Shown here: piece after piece, positions 9,109-22,890 of the stretch | Position numbering within the stretch: the first letter of the stretch is position 1 | Layout: the number at the start of each line of letters is the position of its first letter | NCBI RefSeq assembly: GCF_000711895.1 | Contig: NZ_KL543985.1 | Location: forward strand, 88,341 to 152,340 | DNA from: Photorhabdus australis DSM 17609 | GTDB taxonomy: Bacteria; Pseudomonadota; Gammaproteobacteria; Enterobacterales; Enterobacteriaceae | DNA length: 64,000 bases | Direction: 5' to 3' | Translations under genes and position numbers: made by a program | The notes under the pieces: generated by a model | What the model saw: only the letters and a program-made list of their open reading frames with translations | Database searches by the model: none | Told to the model about the DNA's origin: nothing

Positions 9109-9789
9109 ATCATGATTGTATTCAATGTTATTTTAAATTATGAATTTATAGAAATAACAAAAGACAATTCATAAGTTAATTTACTTAACTATATATTTCG
9201 TCAATACAATACTCGCTATAATGTACCAACAATTAAATTTAAAAAAATAAGATAATCTCCATCTTTTACACATCATTAATATCTTATAATAAAAAAATAA
9301 CTTCAATAATATATTAACATTATTAATAAAATTATTTTATTTGATATTATTATCCATGAAACATACCACAACTATTAATCACCAAATTTATAATTATATA
9401 AATACCTAAAACATAGATAACTCACTAACATTTGAACAAAATACACTCTAAAAAATACAGATTAAGCAGATAAATAAAATAATTTATCATGTACTACGTG
9501 CGCCCATCAGCTTCTACACAACGTTTCGATCTACGAATTATTTAACAGTAATGTCCCGCAATAATAACGCCAATGGGAATAGATTATTAACTCTTTCTTT
9601 CAAATAACCAGCAATAAATATCAATATTATTTTTTGATTATCACCATGTATTTGATTATTACATATCTAACTCCTTAGGGTAAATATATTATTGGCCACA
9701 TTTTAATAGCATCAATAATTATATAACACAGATAAACTTTTAATATGGATTACAATTACCAATTATCTTATATTTCTTCGGCGGACAAT

Positions 9790-9816
9790 TTATTACTTCG
9801 CATCTTTAGGTAATAA
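9790..9816 (+). promoter_or_regulatory. Leader hairpin upstream of the second Cip-family gene
   Basis: TTATTAC pairs with GTAATAA across a 13-base loop, 41 bp before the start codon, downstream of TTATATTTCT at 9768-9777. It resembles the arrangement before cipA in order and distance, though not in stem sequence. Confidence 0.35.
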
Positions 9817-9857
9817 GAATTTATTTTTTAACTACATTAAATTATAGGATTAATACA

Positions 9858-10196
9858 ATGAACTATGCACATCCTTCTTCAAACAGTGAAGTGGCAACTG
9901 AAACTAAAACCGAAACCACTCAGGCTCCTAATTATTATTTCGCAGTCGGTACAGTAAGCTCAGTCCAAGCTGCACCTGATCAAAACCAATTGCAGATTAC
10001 TGTTACTATGCAATTCCCTAACGGTAAATTTAACTATCTCTTATGGTGGAATGCTCAGGACTACAGAGGAGCAGCTCTGTATCATCTTCTTCTGAACGCT
10101 TGCAGTAATAACAAACGTGTAAATATAACTTCTTCATCAGCAGTTTCTCCTGGTGGATACAATTATATCTACAACGCAACTCTGCTGGCTTCTTAA
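9858..10196 (+). CDS. Cip-family inclusion protein paralogue
   Basis: 112 residues with a low-complexity polar N-terminus (residues 1-25, rich in Thr and Glu) and a domain homologous to cipA from about residue 29 to the end. The shared pattern includes QITVTMQFPNGKFNYLLWWN against QVMVTVLLLDGGSEEMLLKWN, DYRGAALYHLLLNA against DNRGMAIYKILMEA, and a YNYIYNATL end against DYISYVEL. It starts ATG-AAC-TAT. It may be CipB or a third family member; I cannot decide this from memory. The family forms intracellular crystals, so the same role is inferred. Its 3' hairpins match those of cipA. Confidence 0.75.
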   Translation: MNYAHPSSNSEVATETKTETTQAPNYYFAVGTVSSVQAAPDQNQLQITVTMQFPNGKFNYLLWWNAQDYRGAALYHLLLNACSNNKRVNITSSSAVSPGGYNYIYNATLLAS

Positions 10197-10605
10197 GATA
10201 AATTTATAAGCAGCCAAATATCTATGCCGAATACAATATTGTTACAATATAAATTTGGCATAGTATTTTCTTGGTAGAATAAGGCTGATGTTTATTCTTG
10301 GCCAAAAGATAATTTCTATCGAACGCTACCCTTTCCAGGCAGAACTGTAATATCAGAGTTCTGCCTGTTTTGACAAAATTTTTCCAAATCTAATACCATC
10401 AACAACATCTTTGATGTTCAATAATAACAATCTTGATTTCATAAACTCACGTTTAATTAAATAAATATTCCTTTAAATAAAAACACCAAAAACAATAGAA
10501 AAACCAATTATAATAGATTTATCTAAGCACACTTAATAACCTAAAAACAATATAATAAAACAATTAAATAAGCTATATTTACAACCATTAGCCATTAATT
10601 ACTTA
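10197..10605. other. Intergenic region after the Cip paralogue
   Basis: Holds the terminator at 10273-10369, then 230 bp of AT-rich sequence with no visible gene, up to an ERIC copy. Confidence 0.5.
10273..10369 (+). terminator. Compound hairpin and terminator after the Cip paralogue
   Basis: GGTAG (10273-10277) pairs with CTACC (10326-10330), and then GGCAGAACT pairs with AGTTCTGCC (10338-10365), followed by TGTTTT. The sequence and order match the element after cipA, which points to duplication of the whole gene-plus-terminator unit. Confidence 0.75.
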
Positions 10606-10732
10606 TATACCCGTCATCTTTCAAGTTGCCTCTTTGTTAGCTGCACTCACTCACCCCGGTCACATCGTTATCTATGCTCCCGGGGATTCGCTCCCTTGCC
10701 GTCGCGATACATCTTGAAATCCATAGGGTATA
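10606..10732 (+). repeat. ERIC-type intergenic repeat, copy 4
   Basis: 127 bp from TATACCCG to GGGTATA, same orientation as copies 1 and 3. It closes the inclusion-protein region on the dacC side. Confidence 0.93.
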
Positions 10733-10883
10733 GACCCACAGAAAAATTCAATATCATTATTACTCCCCTTGGGGCCGGAAAACTTATCGTATTTGGTAAA
10801 ACTGAAACAGGTAAAAATGCCATTGTTAAGGCGAGCGCGGCAAAAATGCCGCGCACCAGACCAGAAACCTTACCTTTCCACAT
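10668..10883 (-). CDS. Possible small membrane protein downstream of dacC
   Basis: A 71-codon frame starting 14 bp after the dacC stop, on the same strand. The N-terminus is basic then hydrophobic (MWKGKVSGLVRGIFAALALTMAFLPVSVLP), like a small membrane or exported protein; the last 20 or so codons run into an ERIC element, so the original C-terminus may have been replaced. I do not recognise a family. There is no clear ribosome-binding site, and a perfect palindrome GCGCGGC/GCCGCGC at 10835-10854 lies inside it, which could instead be a dacC transcript hairpin. Real coding status is uncertain. Confidence 0.3.
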   Translation of the reverse strand: MWKGKVSGLVRGIFAALALTMAFLPVSVLPNTISFPAPRGVIMILNFSVGLYPMDFKMYRDGKGANPREHR

Positions 10884-10897
10884 AAGATTACGTTAAA

Positions 10898-12100
10898 TCA
10901 ACCAAAAATTGCATTAAACCAACTACTAACTTTCATGACAATAAAATCCCAAATACGGCTGAAAAAACCACCTTCTTCAACAGTTTCTTTAACAACTAAA
11001 GGACGCTGTTCAATAACTTTATCCCCCAATTGAAAATTAATCACACCCACAACCTGATTTTTTGCCAAAGGTGCTTCTAATGGTGTCTGATTCAGCGTGT
11101 AACTGGCTTTCAGGTTTTTCAGTTGACCTCGGGGAATGGTGATTGCTGCATTTTTTTCCACCCCAAGAACAACATCTGAACGATCACCATACCAAACTTT
11201 TTCTGAAACAAATGATTCACTGGCTTTAATTGGTGTTACCGTTTCATAAAAACGGAAGCCCCACGAAAGTAATTTTTCGCTCTCTGTGAAACGAACCCGA
11301 TCACTTGGCGCACCCAACACAACAGAAATAAGTCTCATTGGTCCCTCTGTCGCTGAAGCAACCAAATTATAACCAGCACCACTGGTATATCCTGTTTTCA
11401 CACCATCCACATTCATATCTTTATTCCATAATAATCGATTACGATTGGGCTGTTGGATTTTATTGAAAGTGAACGTTTTCTCTTTATGAAGAACATATTC
11501 ATCAGGAACATCACGGATCATCGCCTGGCTTAATACCGCCATATCACGGGCAGTACTGAATTGCCCTTCAGAATCCAGTCCATGGACCGTTTGAAAATGG
11601 GTGTTAGTTAACCCGAGTAATTTTACATAATTATTCATCAGACTAACAAACGCATCCTGACTACCTGCCACATAATCAGCTAAAGCAATGCTAGCATCAT
11701 TGCCAGACTGAATAACAATGCCTCGATTCAGATCAATCACTTTTACCTGGTCACCCGGCTTAAGAAACATCAGAGAAGAACCTTTCAATACCGGATTACC
11801 CGTTGCCCAGGCATCCTTTCCCACAGTAACCACATCTTCTGGCGTGATTTTTCCTGTTTTTATCGCCTGACCAATCACATAGCTGGTCATAATTTTTGTC
11901 AGGCTTGCTGGATCAAGCCGTTCATCAGGATTATTCGAGGCCAGAATTTTACCGCTGTCATAATCCATCAACACATAAGCTTTAGCATCCACCGAAGGAA
12001 CAATCGGTTCATTCGATGCATAAACGTGAGTACTTGCTACTAATATCACCGTCAGCGCCGCAGTAACACATTTCATTGTCATAGCCAGATTTTTCTTCAT
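10898..12100 (-). CDS. dacC: D-alanyl-D-alanine carboxypeptidase DacC (PBP6)
   Basis: Low-molecular-mass penicillin-binding protein that trims the terminal D-Ala from peptidoglycan pentapeptides. A signal peptide covers about residues 1-28 (cut near VYA-S). The catalytic motifs are SLTK at about residue 66, SGN in [14 protein letters not shown], and KTG in [15 protein letters not shown]. The C-terminal domain ends in an amphipathic membrane anchor ([19 protein letters not shown]). It has 400 residues, as in E. coli. GGGAGG lies seven bases before the ATG. It is divergent from gstB, as in E. coli, but deoR, which follows dacC there, is absent. Confidence 0.95.
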   Translation of the reverse strand: MKKNLAMTMKCVTAALTVILVASTHVYASNEPIVPSVDAKAYVLMDYDSGKILASNNPDERLDPASLTKIMTSYVIGQAIKTGKITPEDVVTVGKDAWATGNPVLKGSSLMFLKPGDQVKVIDLNRGIVIQSGNDASIALADYVAGSQDAFVSLMNNYVKLLGLTNTHFQTVHGLDSEGQFSTARDMAVLSQAMIRDVPDEYVLHKEKTFTFNKIQQPNRNRLLWNKDMNVDGVKTGYTSGAGYNLVASATEGPMRLISVVLGAPSDRVRFTESEKLLSWGFRFYETVTPIKASESFVSEKVWYGDRSDVVLGVEKNAAITIPRGQLKNLKASYTLNQTPLEAPLAKNQVVGVINFQLGDKVIEQRPLVVKETVEEGGFFSRIWDFIVMKVSSWFNAIFG

Positions 12101-12282
12101 TAACGTTCCTCCCTTTTGGTTGCAAGAACAATGTCAAATTTCTATTAATATATGATGTTGTACGATAAGAAACCAATTTAACAGTGTAAAGGTTGTTCTT
12201 ATCACTAGTTTTAATTTAAGCTGATGAGAAATAGTGGATAGCAATAAATAACTTCCTAATATCCCAATTCAAGGAGAAACCA

Positions 12283-12902
12283 ATGCTGACCGTTTGGGGC
12301 CGTAAAAACTCTTCTAATGTAAAAAAGTACTTTGGTGCCTGAAAGAACTTAATGTGCCGTATAACCAGATAGATATTGGCGGTAAATTTGGCAAACTGGA
12401 TGATCCACAATATCTAAAATTGAATCCAAATAAACAAATTCCCTGTTTGCAAGAAGGTGATTTTATCTTGTGGGAATCTAACGCGATTGTCCGTTATCTT
12501 GCAGCAAAATTTGGTGAAAATGTTCTCTATCCGCAAAACTTACAAGAGAGAGCAAATACGGAAAAATGGATGGATTGGGTCGGCTCACATTTATTTCCTC
12601 ATATCAGACAGCTCATGATAGGTATTATTCGCACACCTGAAGCAGAACGGGATCAAAAGCAAATAGAACAAACACTGATTGAAATTGAAAAACTGATGGA
12701 AATCGCAGATAACGCCTTAACAGAACAAGAATACTTTTCCGGCGATAAATTTGGTATGGCAGATATTGCATTAGGCCCCATGATCTACCCTTAGCTCAAT
12801 GTCCGTATCGAACGTCCATCTTTGCCAAATATTGAACGCTGGTATCACTTGATGACAGAAAGACCAGCGTTCAGAGAAATTGTCATGATCGAGTTAACTT
12901 AA
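12283..12902 (+). pseudogene. gstB: Glutathione S-transferase GstB, broken
   Basis: All of a GstB-like protein can be read, but in two pieces. From the ATG at 12283 (SD AAGGAG) the frame gives MLTVWGRKNSSNVKK; it then stops because a run of six A at 12321-12326 appears to be one A short, after which the next frame continues with VLWCLKELNVPYNQ. A second lesion, TAG at 12792-12794, interrupts MIYP/LNVRIERP; the frame resumes to IVMIELT at 12902. The retained parts include LNPNKQIPCL and LWESNAIVRYLAAKFG of the glutathione site. The total of 620 bp is consistent with one lost base. The place next to dacC is the same as in E. coli. Confidence 0.9.
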
Positions 12903-12908
12903 TAAAAA

Positions 12909-13736
12909 TCAATTCATTGGCATCCAGCCTGGGTCTGGATATTGATATTCAAACCCTAACTCCTTACAAATACGGCTACCATCAACAATCTTACTTTCCA
13001 CCTGAGTTTGTTCCCTGGCAAATTCAGGTGGAATCAAATTAAGCTGACCACTGACCTTAGGATAAAATTCCGCTTTGGTTGGATGAATAGGCGCACATAA
13101 ATTATAAATATGTCCGCCTTTTGGCCTTTGAAGCAACAAATTAATCGCTGAAATAACATCATCCTGATGAACCAAATTTACTGGCTGATCACCACCTTTA
13201 ACTTCTTTCTTCCCTGCCAAAAAACGCCCAGCATGACGACCACTTCCCACCAACCCCGCCAAACGCAGAATATCAACGGAAATATTTGGTAATTTATGCA
13301 ACCAGTTTTCCAATTCAACCAATGCCTGAGCGGATAGTGTTTCAGGGCAAAAAGGAGCATCTTCATTGAGTTTACCGGCAACAATCCCATAAACAGAAGT
13401 GGAACTGGTGAAAATAATCCTCGGCACAGAGTATGACAGGGCAGTATCAACAACTAACTGAACCGCTTTGACATAGTTATAACTGCCACCAGCAGTACGA
13501 CTTGCCGGTAAAGTGATAATCAGCACATCAGCTGTCATCAGTTGTTCTAAATCATCAGAAGCACAATTAATCTGAGGCTCCAGTTGTAACAGATAACATT
13601 CAATACCGCACATACGTGCTGCTTCTACGCCATCTGGCGTTGTTTTACTACCAACAACCTGCATACCGTTATAACTCAACGACTTAGCTAATGGCATCCC
13701 CAACCAACCCAGACCGATAATGGAAATTTTTTTCAT
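12909..13736 (-). CDS. yeeZ: YeeZ-type NAD(P)-binding oxidoreductase
   Basis: Member of the extended SDR/NAD-dependent epimerase-like family with an unknown substrate. The N-terminal MKKISIIGLGWLGMPLAKSL is a Rossmann nucleotide-binding loop, and IIFTSSTSVYG followed by VDILRLAGLVGSGRHAGRF is diagnostic of YeeZ. The C-terminus IVDGSRICKELGFEYQYPDP is nearly identical to E. coli. I chose the ATG at 13736, with GGAG five bases upstream, not the longer frame from 13766. It is divergent from the his operon, as in E. coli. Confidence 0.93.
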   Translation of the reverse strand: MKKISIIGLGWLGMPLAKSLSYNGMQVVGSKTTPDGVEAARMCGIECYLLQLEPQINCASDDLEQLMTADVLIITLPASRTAGGSYNYVKAVQLVVDTALSYSVPRIIFTSSTSVYGIVAGKLNEDAPFCPETLSAQALVELENWLHKLPNISVDILRLAGLVGSGRHAGRFLAGKKEVKGGDQPVNLVHQDDVISAINLLLQRPKGGHIYNLCAPIHPTKAEFYPKVSGQLNLIPPEFAREQTQVESKIVDGSRICKELGFEYQYPDPGWMPMN

Positions 13737-13892
13737 CACCACTCCTTCATATGCCTGATATTGCATTGATTATGCTAATAATATAAACATTAAGCTACTG
13801 TTATTATTGACCTTGTATTTTTCTCATGGGAAACAATATCTCAAGTAAAAACAAGATATTATTAAAATATAAATTTCTTTTAAAGAAATAGG

Positions 13893-13922
13893 TTGCTTTT
13901 AACCTGCTAAATCGTATAGGTT
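13893..13922 (+). promoter_or_regulatory. his operon promoter
   Basis: -35 TTGCTT (13893-13898) and -10 TAGGTT (13917-13922) with an 18-base spacer. As I remember it, this is the same pair of hexamers and spacing as the E. coli/Salmonella hisp1 promoter. Transcription should begin near 13929, giving a leader of about 300 nt before hisG. Confidence 0.75.
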
Positions 13923-14054
13923 GAATAGCAAGCAAAAAATTTAACCACTGCTGGTCAACCACAAAACAACCGGCAGCAAGCAGTAACTAGCAAAAATATA
14001 TAGTTAGTAAAATTACATAGTTAACAAAATTAATAGAAAAAAAGAGAAGCCATT

Positions 14055-14099
14055 ATGATCCGCATTCAGTTCAACCATCATCACCATCATCCTGATTAG
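14055..14099 (+). CDS. hisL: his operon leader peptide HisL
   Basis: 14-residue peptide MIRIQFNHHHHHPD, preceded by GAGAAG. Five consecutive histidine codons make ribosome movement depend on charged His-tRNA; the E. coli peptide has seven. The peptide lies about 65 bp before the attenuator hairpin, as expected for transcription attenuation. Confidence 0.95.
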   Translation: MIRIQFNHHHHHPD

Positions 14100-14120
14100 T
14101 CTTTCAGGCTGTTGTGTACT

Positions 14121-14198
14121 GGAAGACGTTTAGCAGGTCTTCCGGTGGCATGAATGCGATAAAAACCCTCGGAAGAATTCTTCCGAGGGTTTTTTTAT
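14121..14198 (+). terminator. his attenuator
   Basis: A stem GGAAGAC/GTCTTCC at 14121-14143 and then a strong terminator hairpin at 14164-14191 (stem AACCCTCGGAAGAA with its exact complement) followed by a run of eight T. The GGAAGA repeats in both stems give the alternative pairings needed for antitermination when ribosomes stall in the His codons of hisL. Confidence 0.92.
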
Positions 14199-14224
14199 GA
14201 TTCCAATTATCAAGGGGAATAAAA

Positions 14225-15124
14225 ATGTTAGATAAATCACGTTTACGTATAGCCATGCAAAAATCTGGTCGGTTGAGCGAAGATTCCCGTGAGTTGTTAT
14301 CTCGCTGTGGTATTAAAATCAATCTGCAACAACAGTGCCTGATTGCATTCTCAGAAAATATGCCCATCGATATCCTACGAGTACGTGATGATGATATTCC
14401 AGGGCTGGTTATGGACGGCGTCGTTGATCTGGGCATTATTGGTGAAAACGTACTGGAAGAAGAGTTATTAAATCGTCGTGCTCAGGGAGAAGATCCACAA
14501 TATTTCACTTTACGTCGTCTTGATTTCGGCACTTGTCGTCTCTCACTGGCTACCCCACTGGATTACAACTATACCGGTGTCGAATGTCTGCAAAACACCC
14601 GTATCGCCACCTCTTATCCTCACCTGTTAAAACGTTACCTCGACCAGAAAAAAATCCGCTTTAAATCCTGTCTGCTAAACGGCTCAGTAGAAGTAGCACC
14701 TCGTGCCGGATTAGCAGATGCCATCTGTGATCTGGTTTCAACGGGTGCAACACTGGAAGCAAATGGTCTGAAGGAAGTAGAAGTTATCTACCGTTCAAAA
14801 GCTTGTCTTATTCAACGTGATGGCGAAATGCCCGCCGAGAAACAGCAATTGATTGATAAATTGATGACCCGCATTCAAGGGGTCATTCAGGCTCGTGAAT
14901 CCAAATACATTATGTTGCATGCCCCCAGTGAAAAACTCGAAGAAGTCATTTCTCTGCTACCCGGAGCAGAACATCCAACTATTCTACCGCTGGCTGGTGA
15001 TCAGAACCGCATTGCCATGCACATGGTGAGCAGTGAAACACTGTTCTGGGAAACTATGGAGAAACTTAAATCCCTTGGCGCAAGTTCCATTTTGGTGCTG
15101 CCAATTGAAAAAATGATGGAGTAA
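14225..15124 (+). CDS. hisG: ATP phosphoribosyltransferase HisG
   Basis: First enzyme of histidine synthesis: ATP plus PRPP gives N1-(5-phosphoribosyl)-ATP. It has 299 residues, the long hexameric form with a C-terminal regulatory domain that binds histidine for feedback inhibition. Seen are [14 protein letters not shown], the PRPP-binding [18 protein letters not shown] (about residues 162-180), and the C-terminal [17 protein letters not shown] domain start. GGGGAA lies six bases before the ATG. First structural gene of the operon, six bases before hisD. Confidence 0.98.
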   Translation: MLDKSRLRIAMQKSGRLSEDSRELLSRCGIKINLQQQCLIAFSENMPIDILRVRDDDIPGLVMDGVVDLGIIGENVLEEELLNRRAQGEDPQYFTLRRLDFGTCRLSLATPLDYNYTGVECLQNTRIATSYPHLLKRYLDQKKIRFKSCLLNGSVEVAPRAGLADAICDLVSTGATLEANGLKEVEVIYRSKACLIQRDGEMPAEKQQLIDKLMTRIQGVIQARESKYIMLHAPSEKLEEVISLLPGAEHPTILPLAGDQNRIAMHMVSSETLFWETMEKLKSLGASSILVLPIEKMME

Positions 15125-15130
15125 ACAAAG

Positions 15131-17532
<2,402 letters not shown>

Positions 17533-17552
17533 CCAAAGGAAATAGAAAGCTA

Positions 17553-18619
17553 ATGAATCAGAAACTACTTTTTATTGACCGAGATGGCACACTGATTACT
17601 GAACCACCAGCAGACTTTCAAGTTGATCGTCTGGACAAACTAGCACTGGAAACCAACGTTATTCCCGCATTGCTTGCGCTGCAAAAATCAGGTTTCAAAC
17701 TGGTTATGATCACCAATCAGGATGGCCTTGGTACAGAAAGTTTTCCATTGGCGGAGTTTGAACCACCGCACAACCTTATGATGCAAATTTTTAACTCTCA
17801 GGGGATCAATTTCGATGAAGTTTTAATCTGCCCTCACAAACCCGCAGATAGCTGCAATTGTCGTAAGCCAAAAACAAAACTGGTAGAAAAATATCTGGCA
17901 GAAGGTTTGATGGATACGGCCAACAGTTATGTTATTGGTGATCGGGAAACCGATCTGCAACTGGCCGAAAATATGGGCATTCAGGGATTGCGCTATCATC
18001 CGGAAAATCTCAGTTGGTCAGCTATAAGCGAACAACTGACCTGTCAAGATCGCCATGCTCACATTCAACGTGTCACCAAAGAAACATCCATCGACATTGA
18101 AGTTTGGTTAGATCGTGAAGGTGGCAGCAAAATCAATACGGGTATTGGTTTTTTTGATCATATGCTGGATCAGATTGCAACTCATGGCGGTTTCCGTATG
18201 GATGTTCAGGTTAAAGGCGATCTCTGTATTGATGATCATCACACCGTTGAGGACACCGGACTAGCTCTCGGCGAAGCATTAAAACTGGCTCTGGGAAATA
18301 AACGAGGCATCTCCCGTTTTGGTTTTGTCTTACCAATGGATGAATGCCTTGCTCGCTGTGCTCTCGATATCTCCGGTCGCCCACATCTTGAATATAAAGC
18401 TGAATTCAAATATCAGCGAGTCGGTGATCTGAGTACCGAAATGATCGAGCATTTCTTCCGCTCACTCTCTTATACAATGGCCTGCACACTGCACCTGAAA
18501 ACAAAAGGCAATAATGATCACCACAGAGCAGAAAGCCTGTTTAAAGTCTTTGGCCGGACATTACGTCAGGCTATTCGGATAGAAGGCGATACACTGCCAA
18601 GTTCCAAAGGAGTTTTGTG

Positions 18620-18620
<1 letters not shown>
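17553..18620 (+). CDS. hisB: Bifunctional histidinol-phosphatase / IGP dehydratase HisB
   Basis: 355-residue fusion. The N-terminal HAD phosphatase (residues 1-165) has the nucleophile motif DRDGTL, a zinc-binding [15 protein letters not shown] and GDRETD. The C-terminal imidazoleglycerol-phosphate dehydratase (about 168-355) has [26 protein letters not shown] and [11 protein letters not shown], which bind the manganese pair. It catalyses the sixth and eighth steps of the pathway. hisH starts at its stop codon. Confidence 0.98.
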
Positions 18621-20707
<2,087 letters not shown>

Positions 20708-20714
<7 letters not shown>

Positions 20715-21313
20715 CCACACAACAAATCGAAAAGCTGGATTGGGAAAAAGTCTCCTACATGATGCCGGTTATCGTGCAACATGCTGTATCCGGGGATGTC
20801 CTCATGATGGGATATATGAATAGAGAAGCGCTTAATATCACTATTAGCTCGGGCAAAATCACTTTCTTTTCCCGTAGTAAACAGCGCCTATGGACCAAAG
20901 GTGAAAACTCAGGGCATTTTCTTAACTTAGTTAAGATTTATCCGGATTGTGACAATGATACCCTACTGGCCCTCGCTGATCCGATCGGACCTACCTGCCA
21001 TTCTGGGACAAACAGTTGCTTCGCTCCGGCACAAACCGAATCAGGTTTTCTCTTTCAACTTGAGAAATTGCTCGCTAGCCGTAAAACAGCTGACCCAAAC
21101 AGCTCATACACGGCAAAGTTATATGCCAGCGGCACTAAACGAATCGCTCAAAAAGTCGGTGAAGAAGGTGTAGAAACTGCTCTAGCCGCTACAGTTAATA
21201 ACAGAGAAGAACTTACGAATGAAGCGGCTGACCTGATGTACCACTTGATGGTTCTGTTGCAAGATCAAGATCTGGATCTCAGTTGTATCATTCGCCGGTT
21301 AAGGGAAAGATGA
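20708..21313 (+). CDS. hisI: Bifunctional PRA-CH / PRA-PH, HisI(E)
   Basis: 201-residue fusion carrying the second and third steps. The N-terminal cyclohydrolase (residues 1-115) has the zinc motifs [13 protein letters not shown] and [12 protein letters not shown]; the C-terminal pyrophosphohydrolase has [13 protein letters not shown] and [12 protein letters not shown]. The start is TTG at 20708, overlapping hisF by seven bases, with GGAG eight bases upstream; [14 protein letters not shown] aligns with E. coli HisI. It is the last gene of the operon. Confidence 0.97.
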
Positions 21314-21355
21314 GCTAGAAGTCAGGTGACTTGCTCCCACCGCAGGACAACAGAG

Positions 21356-21394
21356 AAACTGACCCAGTTAACCACAAATATTCTGGGTCAGTTT
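21356..21394. terminator. Hairpin between hisI and the convergent adh gene
   Basis: Perfect 12-base stem AAACTGACCCAG with CTGGGTCAGTTT around a 15-base loop. It sits between convergent genes and can serve both, although neither side has a long T run. Confidence 0.75.
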
Positions 21395-21436
21395 GACAAA
21401 TAGATAATTACTCCCTACGAAATGAGGACTTACAGA

Positions 21437-22588
21437 TCACATGGCAGCTTTGAAAATTGCCACGATTTCTTCGTGGGTAGCCTGAGCTGGGTTAGTCAAA
21501 CAACATATATCTTTCAAGGCATTAGTTGCCAACATTGGCAAATCTTCCAATTTGACATTCAACTCAGCCAAACCAGCCGGAATGCCAATATCTTTTAATA
21601 ACTTACGAATTTCATCAATACACGCTGCCGCTCCTTGCTGATCATCCATGGCTCTTACATCCACTCCCATTGCCGCAGCAATATCTTTTAAGCGACCAGC
21701 AGATACTTTGGCATTAAATTCCTGAACATGTGGCAACAAAACCGCATTACATATACCGTGTGGTAAATCATAGAAACCACCCAATTGGTGAGACATAGCA
21801 TGAACATACCCCAGTAATGCACTATTAAACGCCATACCCGCCAAAAATTGTGCATAGGCCATGTTTTCGCGCGCTTCGATGTTATTCCCATCAGCTACTG
21901 CCTGGCGTAAGGACTGGCTGATCATGGAGATCGCTTTTAATGCACAAGCATCCGTTATTGGGTTGGACTCTTTAGAAAGATAAGCTTCAACCGCATGGGT
22001 CATTGCATCCATTCCCGTCGCTGCTGTTAAACTTTTCGGCATTCCTACCATCAATTCTGGATCATTCACCGACAAAACAGGTGTGATATTTTTATCAGCA
22101 ATAACCATTTTAATATGGTGCTCAACATCAGTAATGACAGAGAAGCGTGTCATTTCTGACGCGGTACCCGCAGTAGTATTAATGGCAATTAACGGCAAAT
22201 GTGATTTAGATGAGCGATCAATACCGACATAATCCCGGATATCTCCGCCATTAGCTGCTAGCAATACAATAGCTTTTGCACAATCATGCGGTGAACCACC
22301 ACCTAATGAAATAACGCAATCGCTGTTGTTCTGACGCAATATAGCCAGACCTTCAGAAACATTAACCGTCGTCGGATTCGGGTTTGTACCATCGTAAATT
22401 GCACTTTCAATACCCACAGCAGTCAGCAAAGATTGAATTTTTGCTACTATTCCAAGTTCATTTAAAATACGGTCAGTCACAATCAATGCTTGCTTATAAC
22501 CATAATCTTTCATCGAATCTACTGCTTCAACCAGACAGCCCACGCCAATCATATTTACTAATGGCATAAAAAATTTAGTCGTCATCAT
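21437..22588 (-). CDS. Iron-containing alcohol dehydrogenase (YiaY/AdhB type)
   Basis: Group III NAD-dependent alcohol dehydrogenase of about 383 residues, very like E. coli YiaY and Zymomonas AdhB. The NAD site is [14 protein letters not shown]; iron ligands are in [25 protein letters not shown] and [15 protein letters not shown]. The likely reaction is interconversion of ethanol or a short alcohol with its aldehyde. I chose the ATG at 22588 (AAGGA seven bases upstream) over the longer frame from 22645, which adds an unrelated hydrophobic leader. It stands alone between his and yeaK. Confidence 0.9.
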   Translation of the reverse strand: MMTTKFFMPLVNMIGVGCLVEAVDSMKDYGYKQALIVTDRILNELGIVAKIQSLLTAVGIESAIYDGTNPNPTTVNVSEGLAILRQNNSDCVISLGGGSPHDCAKAIVLLAANGGDIRDYVGIDRSSKSHLPLIAINTTAGTASEMTRFSVITDVEHHIKMVIADKNITPVLSVNDPELMVGMPKSLTAATGMDAMTHAVEAYLSKESNPITDACALKAISMISQSLRQAVADGNNIEARENMAYAQFLAGMAFNSALLGYVHAMSHQLGGFYDLPHGICNAVLLPHVQEFNAKVSAGRLKDIAAAMGVDVRAMDDQQGAAACIDEIRKLLKDIGIPAGLAELNVKLEDLPMLATNALKDICCLTNPAQATHEEIVAIFKAAM

Positions 22589-22890
22589 CAGCAATTCCTT
22601 AACATTAAATAGTTCTAATATGGAAATATATAAAAACACACACAAGACTAAAAAATCGCCTCATAGGACTATAAATAGTTTTCTTGAAGCAAATGTAAAT
22701 AATAGCGCTATTTAAACCATATATCTTAAGAAACTCTAAATAGATCTTTCAATAAAATCAGATGATATCCATTTGGATACATATCTTATAATCTTTTTAT
22801 TTGGTAATATGCCTGGATGAAAATATAATTAATACAATAATTATGAAAACTCATAGTTCAATTAATTACATTATTACTTAGGAGTTTATT
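22589..22890. promoter_or_regulatory. Divergent promoter region adh-yeaK
   Basis: About 300 bp, AT-rich, that must hold both promoters. I see no hairpin or operator that I can name. Confidence 0.4.

Larger units (their letters stand above)
8920..9857. other. Intergenic region between the two inclusion-protein genes
   Basis: About 940 bp. The first 190 bp hold the 3' hairpins of cipA and the last 100 bp the leader of the paralogue. The middle is AT-rich except for a short more balanced patch near 9488-9540. I see no gene in it. Confidence 0.5.

Noticed and set aside
10696-10896. 66-codon plus-strand frame antisense to the region after dacC
   Set aside because: Starts inside ERIC copy 4 and has no ribosome-binding site; the minus-strand reading is somewhat more gene-like.
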